Positions 1 to 8,939 of a DNA stretch of 64,000 nucleotides are shown piece by piece. Each line of letters starts with the position of its first letter. The stretch's first letter is position 1. The notes under the pieces were generated by a model, which was not told where the DNA came from, searched no databases, and saw only the letters and a program-made list of their open reading frames with translations. The stretch is from Ruegeria profundi (GTDB lineage: Bacteria; Pseudomonadota; Alphaproteobacteria; Rhodobacterales; Rhodobacteraceae): positions 1 to 64,000 of the forward strand of contig NZ_LQBP01000003.1 in assembly GCF_001507545.1 (NCBI RefSeq). The letters run 5' to 3'. Made by a program: the position numbers and the translations under genes.

Positions 1-218
1 TCCGCAAGGCGCAGCAGGATCGGATCGTTCAGGATGCCGCCTTCGGCATTGGTGATCAGGATGTATTTGCACTGGCCAATCGCCATCTTCGACAGGTAGC
101 GCGGGATTTACATGTGGTTGTTAACCGAGAACCCCTTGGCGCCCCAGCGGACGGGCGCGTCAAAATAAGGGGATTTGCGGATCTGTGTACCGAAACCGAA
201 ATCGCCTGATTGCATCAT
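1..218 (-). pseudogene. GcvT/DmdA-family aminomethyltransferase remnant
   Basis: Reading leftward from ATG at 218, one frame gives a GcvT/DMSP-demethylase-like N-terminus (GDFGFGTQIRKSPYFD, then RWGAKGFSV and NHM). It hits a TAA stop at 108-110 and continues in the same frame with PRYLSKMAIGQCKY and NAEGGILNDPILLRLA. In intact family members, as I recall them, roughly 60-70 residues separate the NHM segment from the PRDLSK segment, so an internal stretch has been lost as well as a stop gained. The gene runs off the left edge of the window. Family assignment rests on recognised motifs; whether it was a true DMSP demethylase or a general aminomethyltransferase cannot be decided from this fragment. 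Confidence 0.6.
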
Positions 219-378
219 GTCATTCACCCATTGCACCGGTAGCCCCTTCAGCAGCAGACCACTTTAACTGGGTGCGGGATTACCCGTACACGCAGACTGA
301 AAGCGGACTGATAAAAAGCCTCGGACAGACCGGACGGACCGAATTCGACCCCGCCACGGCCAGTTTGGGCGCGCTACG

Positions 379-870
379 TCATTTCGTGCCTTGTTTGACC
401 AGTTTAGCGACATCGGGCGGTTGCGATTTTATTCTACGGGTCGCGATGTAGGTCATGTAACGATCGATACCGATATCGGCGGTCAGCAGGGTGTCCATCA
501 GGTTTTGAAAGGCGGAAAGACTAGGGGTGAATACGTGCATCACATAGTCCATGCCACCGCCTGTGGCGATGCAATGCGTGATCTCGTCCCTGCCTTTGAT
601 CATGTTTTCGAAACGGTCGAAATCAGCCTTGCGGTGATGTGTGAGCGAGATCGTGACAATTACCAACGTAAAGTCGACAACCCGGTCCAGCGCGATGTCG
701 GCGTGATATCCCAGGATAAGCCCAGCTTCTTTCAGTTTGGTCAGACGTGCCCAGCAAGGCGTCGGCGACAAATTTACGATCTCGGCCAGACGGCTTTTGC
801 TGAGCTGACCATGTCTCTGGACCGCGCTGAGTATGCGGATATCGGTTGCATCAAGGCCAGGTTTCTTCAT
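379..870 (-). CDS. Lrp/AsnC family transcriptional regulator
   Basis: A 163-residue protein, the usual length for Lrp/AsnC regulators. It begins MKKPGLDATDIRIL, followed by an AsnC-type helix-turn-helix (about residues 5-60, with LAEIVNLSPTPCWARL) and a C-terminal RAM/ligand-binding domain (about 70-150, with ATGGGMDYVMHV). The reading frame stays open upstream to 1137, but that extension has no recognisable domain, so I chose the ATG at 870. It lies just upstream of the decayed GcvT/DmdA-like gene on the same strand and may once have controlled it. The target is unknown. Confidence 0.85.
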   Translation of the reverse strand: MKKPGLDATDIRILSAVQRHGQLSKSRLAEIVNLSPTPCWARLTKLKEAGLILGYHADIALDRVVDFTLVIVTISLTHHRKADFDRFENMIKGRDEITHCIATGGGMDYVMHVFTPSLSAFQNLMDTLLTADIGIDRYMTYIATRRIKSQPPDVAKLVKQGTK

Positions 871-1670
871 CCAGTCAGATATTCCATCATGTCGTTGGGC
901 TGTATTCGCTGACATTTGCATGGCTGTATTGGATAGTTCCAGTCTAGTTTTTGCGCATTGCGCAACAAGTCGTCCCTCAGGCACCTTCAGTACAATCGAA
1001 AGGCACTCACGATCTGTAACGATTGCCGTGCAACAAGCTGAAAACTTATTTGAACCCGAGAGATCCGCATCGAAAGTAAGAACTCGAAGGGGTCTTGTTC
1101 GAAAAACCAGCCACTGAGTACACCGCTTGGCGAGCATACTGAGTGTGTAAAGCGGGTGAAGCTGTTTGTTCTGATCCCGACGCGGGGGCGGGGGGCAAGA
1201 TTTGCGGAGGGTCGGCTTGGTTGATCAGATGGCAATGCTTATGTTTACCTTTGGCGCACTTCATGCCGGGCCTGAATACGCTGCAAAGACCTTGAAAGCA
1301 GCCAGTCGTTTCACGGAATAACGGGGGACGGGGATATTTACCCGCCCAGCGACCGAATTGAAATGCGCGGGTGCGCCTTTGAAACACAGGTTCCTGATCG
1401 AAGATATCGCGCGCAGGACCGGGAACGCCATGCTGCGCGGCCTCTTCTGTGCCATCGTTGCGGCGCATGTGCTGCTATTGATGTGGCAAAATCCACCTAT
1501 AATAGGAAGAATAGTGTGATGTTCGGATCATCATCTCGTGACACAAGCCCAAGATATAAGCCCGTTTTTCAAGCTGAAAGTGGTCGTGCAACGCATTGAA
1601 AGTTGAAAGAAATGCGAGGGTGTCAACTTAACCTTGCCGCCGCCAAATTGTCGAAAGCGGCAAGGTTGTA
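871..1670. other. 800-base stretch with no convincing gene
   Basis: Both strands contain short open frames, but none shows a recognisable domain, a good ribosome binding site or a normal start. One rightward frame around 1320-1520 encodes a hydrophobic run (LFCAIVAAHVLLLMW) without a start codon, perhaps debris of a membrane protein. With the broken gene at 1-218, this looks like a decaying region. Confidence 0.4.
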
Positions 1671-3065
1671 TTAAGACTGAGGGCGAATATTCTGGTTGAA
1701 ACAGAACCGGTTTTGCGGATCATACTTGGTCTTTATCTCAACCAATCGCGCGAAGTTTTCGCCAAACGAGGCGCGGGTTAGGGCATCGCCGTCTTCACCG
1801 TGCCCCGGAAAATTTAGGTAGGCCCGTCCCTTGTGCCCAAAAGGCGCAGCCGCATCCCATCCGTCGCGTGACCACGCAATATTGCTGGCATCGTCCTTCG
1901 GGTCTGACCAAACGCTGTCGAGCGAATACATCCATCCCATAGACCGGTCACCGAATGCTGTGGCGTCGGCTGCGACATTTGTCGTTGCGCCACCAAAGTT
2001 CCATAGGGACGAGATTGAAGCGTCGGATGGGGCCGTCAGCGCATTATTCATTGCCAGATCAATCATCTCGTCGGACAGATCGGATAGATAACGGGCCTTC
2101 CAATAGCACCGGAATTCGCCCGCAGGCATCAGCGTGTCAAAGATTTGTTGCAAGTCGCAATAAGTCATACGCCCCGAGAAATCGACCACCATGTTGTCCA
2201 ACTCGCGCAATGGCTGCAGCAGGGTTTCTCCGTCAGCGGCATCACCGTTGTAGACACAAGCTAAGGTATAGACTTTTTTTCCCCACATCTCTTGCGGGAA
2301 ATCCTCGCCTCCGGCGGTGGAGAATTCGCAGAGTGATCCGACCAGATCACCGTGTTTTTTCATTAAATCACGCCAGGCGCGAATTGGGGCAGGGCCGTCG
2401 TCAACGGCATAAACCGGTGCGGCAAACATCACCTCGGGGCCAATAGGATGCAAAGCGAACTCAAACTGTGTGACGACGCCAAAGTTGCCTCCGCCACCTT
2501 TGAGCGCCCACAACAAATCGGAGTTTTCCTCCGCACTTGCCCGGACCAAACTGCCATCGGCAGTCACTACGTTTGCAGCGACCAGATTATCGATCGACAG
2601 ACCGTGTTTTGCCCGCAACCACCCAATGCCGCCGGAAAGTGTAAGCCCCGCGACCCCTGTATCCGATATCAGGCCACCGGGCGTGGCCAACCCATGCGCC
2701 TGGCTGGCGACATCCACATCCCGCCAAAGTGCACCGCCTTCCACACTGGCTATGCGTGTTTCGGGATCAACGGTAACGCCACGCATCCCGCTCAGGTCAA
2801 TCATGACGCCATCGTCACAGACAGCATGGCCCGCAACATTGTGCCCACCACCCCGGATCGAAATCGGCAAATCCTTAGCCCGCGCGTGATTGACCGCAGA
2901 GATCACATCTTCGGTGTTCTGACACTGCACGATCACACCGGGGCGCCTGTCTATCATCGCGTTCCAGACTGCGCGGGCACTGTCGTATCCCTGGTGTCCG
3001 GGTCGAATGACCTTTCCCGCGATGCCGTGGATGTCGTCTTCATGGTTCAAATGTAAACTGTCCAT
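1671..3065 (-). CDS. FAD-binding oxidoreductase, berberine-bridge (BBE) type
   Basis: A 464-residue flavoprotein of the FAD_binding_4 plus BBE family, which oxidises alcohols, sugars or amines using covalently bound FAD. The FAD domain is at about residues 40-210; RGGGHNVAGH (71-80) supplies the His that carries FAD in this family. The second, Cys, attachment site of bicovalent members is not seen: the GGIGWLRAKHGLSIDNL segment has no Cys. The C-terminal BBE motif (YDPQNRFCFNQNI) is present. It is transcribed divergently from a GlxA-like regulator with about 140 bases between them, suggesting that regulator controls it. No signal peptide is seen. The substrate is unknown. Confidence 0.9.
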   Translation of the reverse strand: MDSLHLNHEDDIHGIAGKVIRPGHQGYDSARAVWNAMIDRRPGVIVQCQNTEDVISAVNHARAKDLPISIRGGGHNVAGHAVCDDGVMIDLSGMRGVTVDPETRIASVEGGALWRDVDVASQAHGLATPGGLISDTGVAGLTLSGGIGWLRAKHGLSIDNLVAANVVTADGSLVRASAEENSDLLWALKGGGGNFGVVTQFEFALHPIGPEVMFAAPVYAVDDGPAPIRAWRDLMKKHGDLVGSLCEFSTAGGEDFPQEMWGKKVYTLACVYNGDAADGETLLQPLRELDNMVVDFSGRMTYCDLQQIFDTLMPAGEFRCYWKARYLSDLSDEMIDLAMNNALTAPSDASISSLWNFGGATTNVAADATAFGDRSMGWMYSLDSVWSDPKDDASNIAWSRDGWDAAAPFGHKGRAYLNFPGHGEDGDALTRASFGENFARLVEIKTKYDPQNRFCFNQNIRPQS

Positions 3066-3123
3066 GTCTCAACTCCTATCTGCAGGTTTCCTAAGACTAT
3101 GCCGCCGAAGCGCTCTGGGTCAG

Positions 3124-3179
3124 TGGCGATTTTGCCAGGTAGGTGGCATACTGGACAGGTAGTTATGGGATAATCGCCA
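3124..3179. promoter_or_regulatory. Divergent promoter region with inverted repeat
   Basis: TGGCGATT (3124-3131) is repeated inverted as AATCGCCA (3172-3179), separated by 40 bases, between the BBE flavoprotein and the GlxA-like regulator. A shorter TGGCGATTTTGCCA palindrome overlaps the left arm. This could be the binding region of the adjacent AraC-type regulator; that is inference from position. Confidence 0.35.
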
Positions 3180-3208
3180 AAAGCGTGCCGAATAGGACAG
3201 GAGAGTTC

Positions 3209-4237
3209 ATGTCTTCCCATCGAAAACCTAGCATCGCACTCCTTGCCGCGCCTGAAACCTCTGCGTCAGTTCTGTACGGTCTTTACGATGTGCTGCTCTC
3301 TGTGGGCGCAGTGTATCCTGATATGGTAAACGGCGTGCCGGGCGATGAGCTGCTGGATGTTCGGATCGTTTCTGCAGATGGCAAACCTTTTCACTGCATC
3401 GGCAACATCCCGGTCGAACCTCATGCGGCTATTCACGACGTAAGCACGCTGGATGCGATTGTAGTATGCGATATGTACACGTCGATCTACGACGTGCCAA
3501 AAGGGCGCTATCCGCGCGAGGTTGAATGGCTTGAGCGCATGCACGCGTCAGGCGCTTTGATAACGTCCGTCTGTTCGGGTGCATTGCTATTGGCGGAATC
3601 CGGGATACTAGACGGCCACGCTGCCACTGCGCATTGGGCCTATCGCGATATGTTCCAACGGCACTTTCCAAAAATCACGTTTCGCAATGCGTCGGTTTTG
3701 TGCCTTGCAGCGGAATCCGATCGGATTGTAACGGCTGGCGGTGTCAGCGCGTGGCATGACCTGACCGTTTATCTTATTGCGCGGTTTTGCGGGTATAGAA
3801 CGGCTATTGAGACGGCCAAGGTTTTTCTGATCAGCGGCCATTCCGAAGGTCAGTCGCCATATTCAGTGATGACGCGCCCCATGGAGTGCACTGACAGGTC
3901 GATTTCGGAGTGCCAGCTTTGGATTGCCGATAATTACTCAACGGTTAAACCGGTCGAGAAAATGATTGAGCGGTCGGGACTGAAATCACGTACTTTCTCT
4001 CGCAGGTTTCGGGCGGCGACCGGATTTACTCCGATTGAATATGTTCAGGCGCTGCGGATTGAAGAGGCCAAACAAATGCTTGAGACGGATCAGCTTTCCA
4101 GTGGCGATGTGGGCTCTGCCGTTGGCTATGACGATCCGGCGTCGTTTCGGCGCATTTTTAAACGGGGCACCGGCTTGTCTCCTGCGGCATACAGGAAGAA
4201 ATTTCAGCGTATCTCGCAGATTGCGAAGGGAAATTAG
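3209..4237 (+). CDS. GlxA-like transcriptional regulator (DJ-1/PfpI plus AraC HTH)
   Basis: About 342 residues from ATG 3209, which is preceded by AGGACAGGAGAG; an in-frame start further upstream (3143) lacks this. The N-terminal half is a DJ-1/PfpI-like glutamine-amidotransferase fold, including SVCSGALLLAESG around the nucleophile elbow. The C-terminal third is an AraC-type double HTH (SRTFSRRFRAATGFTP and later SFRRIFKRGTGLSP). Such GlxA-family activators commonly control neighbouring oxidoreductase genes, so the divergent BBE flavoprotein is the likely target. The effector is unknown. Confidence 0.9.
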   Translation: MSSHRKPSIALLAAPETSASVLYGLYDVLLSVGAVYPDMVNGVPGDELLDVRIVSADGKPFHCIGNIPVEPHAAIHDVSTLDAIVVCDMYTSIYDVPKGRYPREVEWLERMHASGALITSVCSGALLLAESGILDGHAATAHWAYRDMFQRHFPKITFRNASVLCLAAESDRIVTAGGVSAWHDLTVYLIARFCGYRTAIETAKVFLISGHSEGQSPYSVMTRPMECTDRSISECQLWIADNYSTVKPVEKMIERSGLKSRTFSRRFRAATGFTPIEYVQALRIEEAKQMLETDQLSSGDVGSAVGYDDPASFRRIFKRGTGLSPAAYRKKFQRISQIAKGN

Positions 4238-4326
4238 CAACATGTTCTTCTAGCGTATGACAGGTTTCAGCAGAATGCGAATGAGTACCTGATTCAACGA
4301 AACAATATTCAAGGGACGGCGAGGCG

Positions 4327-5100
4327 ATGGTGGTTGGTATCAACACTCAAGAGCAGCTTGCGATGCAAGGTTTGCGACGGTCCTTTGATATCTACTATCG
4401 GGATCGCAAACGTACCGCGCGTATGGACAAGTTGAATGCCGCCTTTGTGGGGCGTGGTGCCACTGTCTTTGACATCGGAGCCCATGTCGGCGACCGCACA
4501 GGCAGTTTTCTGCGTCTGGGGGCCGAGGTTGTGGCTCTGGAGCCTCAACCGCTTATTTTCCGCGCCTTGCGACGGATCTATGGTCGATGCCCCAGGGCGA
4601 CGTTGCTTCCCTGTGCGGTTGGTGATCAGACCGACCATCTGGACCTGTTGGTAAATCCTTCAAACCCGACGGTCGCGACAGCCACGTCAGATTTTGTAAA
4701 GGCGGCCTCTGGCGCGCCCGGTTGGGAGGATCAGGTGTGGGATGTCAGTATCAAGGTCCCCGTCACGACGCTTGACGCCCTCATCGATGAATACGGCCAG
4801 CCGGACTTTGTGAAAATCGACGTTGAAGGCCATGAGCCAGCTGTTCTTCGAGGGCTTTCCAAGGCAATTCCACTTCTGTCTTTCGAGGTCACGACGATCT
4901 ACCGCGCAGGGGCGCATGACTGCATCGACAGGCTGTCATCGCTTGGGCGCTACGAATACAATTTTAGCGTGGGCGAGGAACACGCGCTGCAATACCCGGA
5001 TTGGGTAAGCCCCGACACAATGCGCACAAGGGTCGATAACTTGCCGCTCTCCGTGAATTCGGGCGACGTTTATGCGCGGCGGTGCGATGGGCGTTTCTAA
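4327..5100 (+). CDS. FkbM family methyltransferase
   Basis: A 257-residue SAM-dependent methyltransferase of the FkbM family. The SAM-binding motif is FDIGAHVGDRTGSFLRLGAE (about residues 50-70), followed by the acidic turn ALEPQP, and the family-typical DFVKIDVEGHEPAVLRGL lies near residues 159-176. FkbM enzymes O-methylate sugars or small molecules. The gene stands alone: the regulator upstream is 90 bases away on the same strand and the stress-protein gene downstream is on the other strand. The substrate cannot be inferred. Confidence 0.88.
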   Translation: MVVGINTQEQLAMQGLRRSFDIYYRDRKRTARMDKLNAAFVGRGATVFDIGAHVGDRTGSFLRLGAEVVALEPQPLIFRALRRIYGRCPRATLLPCAVGDQTDHLDLLVNPSNPTVATATSDFVKAASGAPGWEDQVWDVSIKVPVTTLDALIDEYGQPDFVKIDVEGHEPAVLRGLSKAIPLLSFEVTTIYRAGAHDCIDRLSSLGRYEYNFSVGEEHALQYPDWVSPDTMRTRVDNLPLSVNSGDVYARRCDGRF

Positions 5101-5189
5101 CCTTTGTTGTTACAGCTCACCGCGCACCGTATTCGTTTAGTCAAGAAATCCCTGCGCGGAATGTGCGCATTGCATGGATGAGCAGGGTA

Positions 5190-6153
5190 TCAGCCGCGCA
5201 ACAGGGGGCTTACAAAGCCATCGGGTTTCACCGCAAGGACCGGGCATTCAAGGCTGTTGATGATGTCCTCAGCCGTATTGCCGATAAAAACACCGCTCAA
5301 CCCGGTACGTGCCACTGTGCCCAGCACAACGACATCGGCACCAACTTTGTGGCTCTGTTCGTGCAAGACAATTTCCGGGCTTCCTTTTGAAAGGCGCGGA
5401 ACCAGACGGGGCCGCGGGCCGATCTCGGCGCGAGTTTGATCAAGGAATCGATCCATCGCCTGTTGCCGTGCATTCAGAATTTCGTTGACACAGCGATCCG
5501 CTGACATCCGAGAGTCGCTGCCGCTGGAGAATGCCCAGATCATGCTTTCGCCAATCGCATTGCAGGCGTGAAGAACGGTGACCTCGGCGTCGGGTGTGTT
5601 TGCAATCATGCACGCGGCATCGACAACCCGCCGGTTCAGCGCTGCAAGCGTCTCGGGTATCAAGATCGACTGCGGCCACAATACGTTTAGGGTTTTGTCT
5701 TGCATCCGATGTCTGAAGCCAAACAGGGCAGGGGCATTTACGCAGCAAGTGCTGGTCGGTGCTTGCAAACATAAAACGTTCCATGCCGACCAGGGGTTCC
5801 GCCTTTTTGACAACGAAATCGCAATGTGACTTGGCAACGTCTCTGATGACCTCAAGATAGGTTTTGCCGACTGACACACGCAGATTGATCTGTCGGTCAT
5901 GTGCAATCGCCGCCAACCTGGTGCTGACCTTTTGGCGCGTTGTTTCCACGGCTTTTTCCATCAGCTTGTCGGGGTCTGCGCCCGAAAGGCGCGAGAGGAT
6001 CGACAAATCATGCGGAGCCTCAATACAGGCGATAACCTCAACCGACGCGCCATGCGTATCGGCAAGGGTTATCGCGCTCTGCAAGGCAGCCTGCGTCTCG
6101 CTCGTGTCCGCTACTGCCAGAATTTTTTTGGGTTTTAAGGTGCTCGTAATCAT
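5190..6153 (-). pseudogene. Tandem-domain universal stress protein, frameshifted
   Basis: Two overlapping frames together encode one UspA-type protein with two Usp domains. The first frame, from ATG 6153, covers domain 1 (LKPKKILAVADTSETQAAL) and the start of domain 2 (PKRIVAAVDLD). The rest of domain 2 (PETLAALNRRVVDAA to ECPVLAVKPDGF) is in the next frame. One extra base near 5658, in a GATACCCGAG context, accounts for the shift. The second domain keeps a GxxA-type nucleotide-binding end (LGTVARTGLSGVFIGNTAEDII). It overlaps the upstream antiporter gene by 4 bases. The frameshift could be real decay or a sequencing error. Confidence 0.8.
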
Positions 6154-7910
6154 GCTGGCAGTTCCTTCTGACCGTCCGGGTCCGCGACAACGTGCTCGGG
6201 CGCTTTTGCATCACCCGCAATCATCCGGGCCGCGGCGAATGATGCGTCGCGATAGGGCATCAGAACCAGATCAGCGTGTTTACCTTTCAACTTATCCGCG
6301 GTTGCGTCCAGTTGCGCCGCGACCGCAATTTTTCCATCAAAGCCAAGATCGCGCACGACCCTGAGGAGAGCATAGCGCGGATCGTCGTGCGTTAGTCCGG
6401 TGTCGTGTTCCGGCACGGCCATAACCAGCCACTCTGCCCGCGCAAGGGGCAGGTGGGCCAGAAACTCAGGGTCGGTCGCATCGCCAAAGACAACATCATA
6501 CCCCTGTGACCGGGCATGGCGTACCGCTTCAGGGCTGAAGTCGACGCCAAGGACGCGCTTGCCGCCATCGCGCAGTTCCGATGCGATGCCCAAGCCATAG
6601 CGGCCAAGGCCAAATAGAATGATCTCATAAGCGCGGGCTGCATCGGAATTGCCGTCATCCTCGGCCCTTGGGCGGCGGCGCTCGGCGAAGCCCAATACCG
6701 GTTCAAACCAGCTGTAAAGCTGATGGGAATATGTGATCATATAGGTCGATGCGGCGATGGTCACGAGACCCACAAGGGTGACAAGCCCAAGGGCGTTTTC
6801 AGCCACGTGCCCGATCGAAACACCCATCGCCATGAAGATCAGGGAAAACTCGCTGATCTGCGCCACGGTCAGCCCGGCGAGAAAGCCGGTGCGTTTGCGA
6901 TAGCCCATAGCCCCCATGATCACGAGAACGATCAGGGGATTGCCGATCAGCACAAACAGCGACAGCACGATGGCCGGGCCGATGCTGGCCCCCAGAACCG
7001 AGAGGTCGAGCGAAGCACCCAACGCAATGAAAAAGAAAAGCAACAGGAAATCGCGCAAAGAGGCCAGTCTCGCGGCGATCGCCTCGCGGAAGGGCGTCGA
7101 CGCAAGCGAAACACCGGCGAGCAACCCGCCGAGTTCCTTGCCGAACCCCAGGTAATGCCCGACCGCTGCCAGAAGCGCAGCCCAACCGATGGCGAATGAG
7201 ACCAAAAGCTCTGGCGCGCGCGACAGGCGTTCTACCAGTGGGTCGGCCACAAAGCGGATGAAGATCACCACGAAAACCAGCATCGCCGCGCCATAGCCCA
7301 GCACCCGCAAGACCTCGGTCACCGCATTATCGCCTTCTGCCGCGGCACCGCCCACGCCAATGGCTGACAGGGCGATCATGGCGACCACTACCACAATGTC
7401 CTGCACAATCAGAAATCCGAGTGCGATCCGCCCGTGCAACGCATCGATCTCACGCTTGTCGGACAACAATTTCACGATGATGATCGTTGAAGAGAACGTT
7501 AGTGCAATCGCGACGTAGATCGCTGTACGGGCGTCCAATCCAAGGGCAAGTGCGATCAGGAAACCGAAAACGGTTGTGAAGATCACCTGCCCAAGGCCGG
7601 TAACAAGCGCAACCGGACCCAACGTCCGAACCAGGTTGAAATCCAGCTTGAGCCCCACAAGAAAAAGCAGCAGCGCGATGCCAAGTTCGGCAAGAAGGTC
7701 AATCTGCTCGTCGGAATGCGCTATGTTCAGGACTGAGGGACCTGCAAGAATTCCCACGGCGATAAAGCTGACAATCAGCGGTTGACGCAACATCAGCCCG
7801 ACAAAACCGACACCCGCCGCCAGCACAAGAAGCGCCGCGATTTCGTAGAATATGTAACCCTCGATTGCTGTGATCATATCTCGTGCGTCAGGCCGGTTTT
7901 TTCGGGTCAC
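6150..7910 (-). CDS. Kef/RosB-type cation:proton antiporter with TrkA-N domain
   Basis: 586 residues. The N-terminal ~390 residues form a CPA2-type Na+/H+ exchanger membrane domain with about 12 hydrophobic segments. The C-terminal part holds a Rossmann TrkA-N (RCK) domain with GLGRYGLGIASEL near residues 437-449. YbaL/KefB-like proteins expel K+ or other cations in exchange for protons. The GTG start at 7910 overlaps the adhP stop (GTGA); an internal ATG at 7877 is an alternative. Its own stop overlaps the start of the universal stress protein, so adhP, this gene and usp look translationally coupled. Confidence 0.88.
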   Translation of the reverse strand: MTRKNRPDARDMITAIEGYIFYEIAALLVLAAGVGFVGLMLRQPLIVSFIAVGILAGPSVLNIAHSDEQIDLLAELGIALLLFLVGLKLDFNLVRTLGPVALVTGLGQVIFTTVFGFLIALALGLDARTAIYVAIALTFSSTIIIVKLLSDKREIDALHGRIALGFLIVQDIVVVVAMIALSAIGVGGAAAEGDNAVTEVLRVLGYGAAMLVFVVIFIRFVADPLVERLSRAPELLVSFAIGWAALLAAVGHYLGFGKELGGLLAGVSLASTPFREAIAARLASLRDFLLLFFFIALGASLDLSVLGASIGPAIVLSLFVLIGNPLIVLVIMGAMGYRKRTGFLAGLTVAQISEFSLIFMAMGVSIGHVAENALGLVTLVGLVTIAASTYMITYSHQLYSWFEPVLGFAERRRPRAEDDGNSDAARAYEIILFGLGRYGLGIASELRDGGKRVLGVDFSPEAVRHARSQGYDVVFGDATDPEFLAHLPLARAEWLVMAVPEHDTGLTHDDPRYALLRVVRDLGFDGKIAVAAQLDATADKLKGKHADLVLMPYRDASFAAARMIAGDAKAPEHVVADPDGQKELPA

Positions 7911-8926
7911 ATCGTCATCACGATGCGACCGTCGATCCGTCCTTTCTCCATCTGTTCGAAGATGCCGTTGATGTTGTCGAGCGCGTCAGTGGCATAGTGC
8001 GAGGCTACTTTCCCTTCGGCCGCGAAGGACAAGCTTTCTGCAAGATCGGCGCGCGTACCAACGATTGAGCCGCGGATCGTCTTTCGGTTCAACACCACGT
8101 CGAAGATGTTCAGCGGGAAGTCGCCCGGGGGCAGGCCGACCAAGCTCATCGTGCCGCCGGGTGCTAACATACCTACACCCTGACTGAACGCGGTGTTTGA
8201 AACGGCAGTGACCAAAACCCCTTCGGCTCCGCCGAGCCGAGCCACTTCATCCACCGGATCCTGTGTTGTCGCGTTTATTGCGGCACCGGCACCCAGATCG
8301 CGCGCCAACGCAAGTTTGTCTTCGGCAACGTCAACGGCGATGACATGCAGACCCAATGCCCGCGCATACTGGACCGCCAGGTGACCCAAACCTCCGATAC
8401 CAGAGATCACTACCGTCTGGCCCGGCCGCAGGTCGCATTCTTTCAGCCCTTTATAGACCGTCACACCGGCGCAGAGGATCGGGGCAGCGGGCGCAAAATC
8501 CAGATTGTCAGGCAGGTGTCCGACATAAGTCGGGTCGGCCTCGACATATTCGGCAAACCCGCCATTGACCGTGTAGCCGGTGTACTGCGGTTCAGTGCGG
8601 CACAGCGTCTCCCAACCCGTCACGCAGGCGGTGCAGTGCCCGCAGGCATGGTGCAGCCACGGAACACCAACACGGTCGCCTTCCTTTACCGAAGTCACGC
8701 TGCGTCCGACCTCGGCCACGATGCCAACGCCCTCGTGGCCCGGAATGAAGGGCGGTTCAGGCTTGACGGGCCAGTCGCCCCGGGCCGCGTGCAGATCGGT
8801 ATGGCATACACCGCAAGCCTCGATCTTCACAAGAATCTTGCCGTCTTTGACCGTTGGTTTTCGGACTTCCTTAAGCGTTAGCGGCTGCGAAAAATCCGTC
8901 ACAACGGCGGCTTTCATCGTGGACAT
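7907..8926 (-). CDS. adhP: Zinc-dependent alcohol dehydrogenase AdhP
   Basis: 339 residues from ATG 8926, which has a strong AAAGGAG ribosome site 4 bases upstream; the longer frame to 9019 was rejected. Medium-chain dehydrogenase: catalytic-zinc segment CGVCHTDLHAARGDWP, IPGHEGVG, four structural-zinc cysteines in ACGHCTACVTGWETLC, and the NAD-binding GIGGLGHLAVQYA. It oxidises primary alcohols or reduces aldehydes with NAD(H) in the cytoplasm. It sits in a leftward cluster with a P-type ATPase remnant, antiporter and stress protein, a grouping often induced under low oxygen or stress in alphaproteobacteria. Confidence 0.93.
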   Translation of the reverse strand: MSTMKAAVVTDFSQPLTLKEVRKPTVKDGKILVKIEACGVCHTDLHAARGDWPVKPEPPFIPGHEGVGIVAEVGRSVTSVKEGDRVGVPWLHHACGHCTACVTGWETLCRTEPQYTGYTVNGGFAEYVEADPTYVGHLPDNLDFAPAAPILCAGVTVYKGLKECDLRPGQTVVISGIGGLGHLAVQYARALGLHVIAVDVAEDKLALARDLGAGAAINATTQDPVDEVARLGGAEGVLVTAVSNTAFSQGVGMLAPGGTMSLVGLPPGDFPLNIFDVVLNRKTIRGSIVGTRADLAESLSFAAEGKVASHYATDALDNINGIFEQMEKGRIDGRIVMTM

Positions 8927-8939
8927 GAATGAACTCCTT

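Noticed and set aside
1046..1468. 140-codon leftward frame in the gap after the Lrp gene
   Set aside because: Composition and lack of any recognisable pattern suggest a chance open frame.
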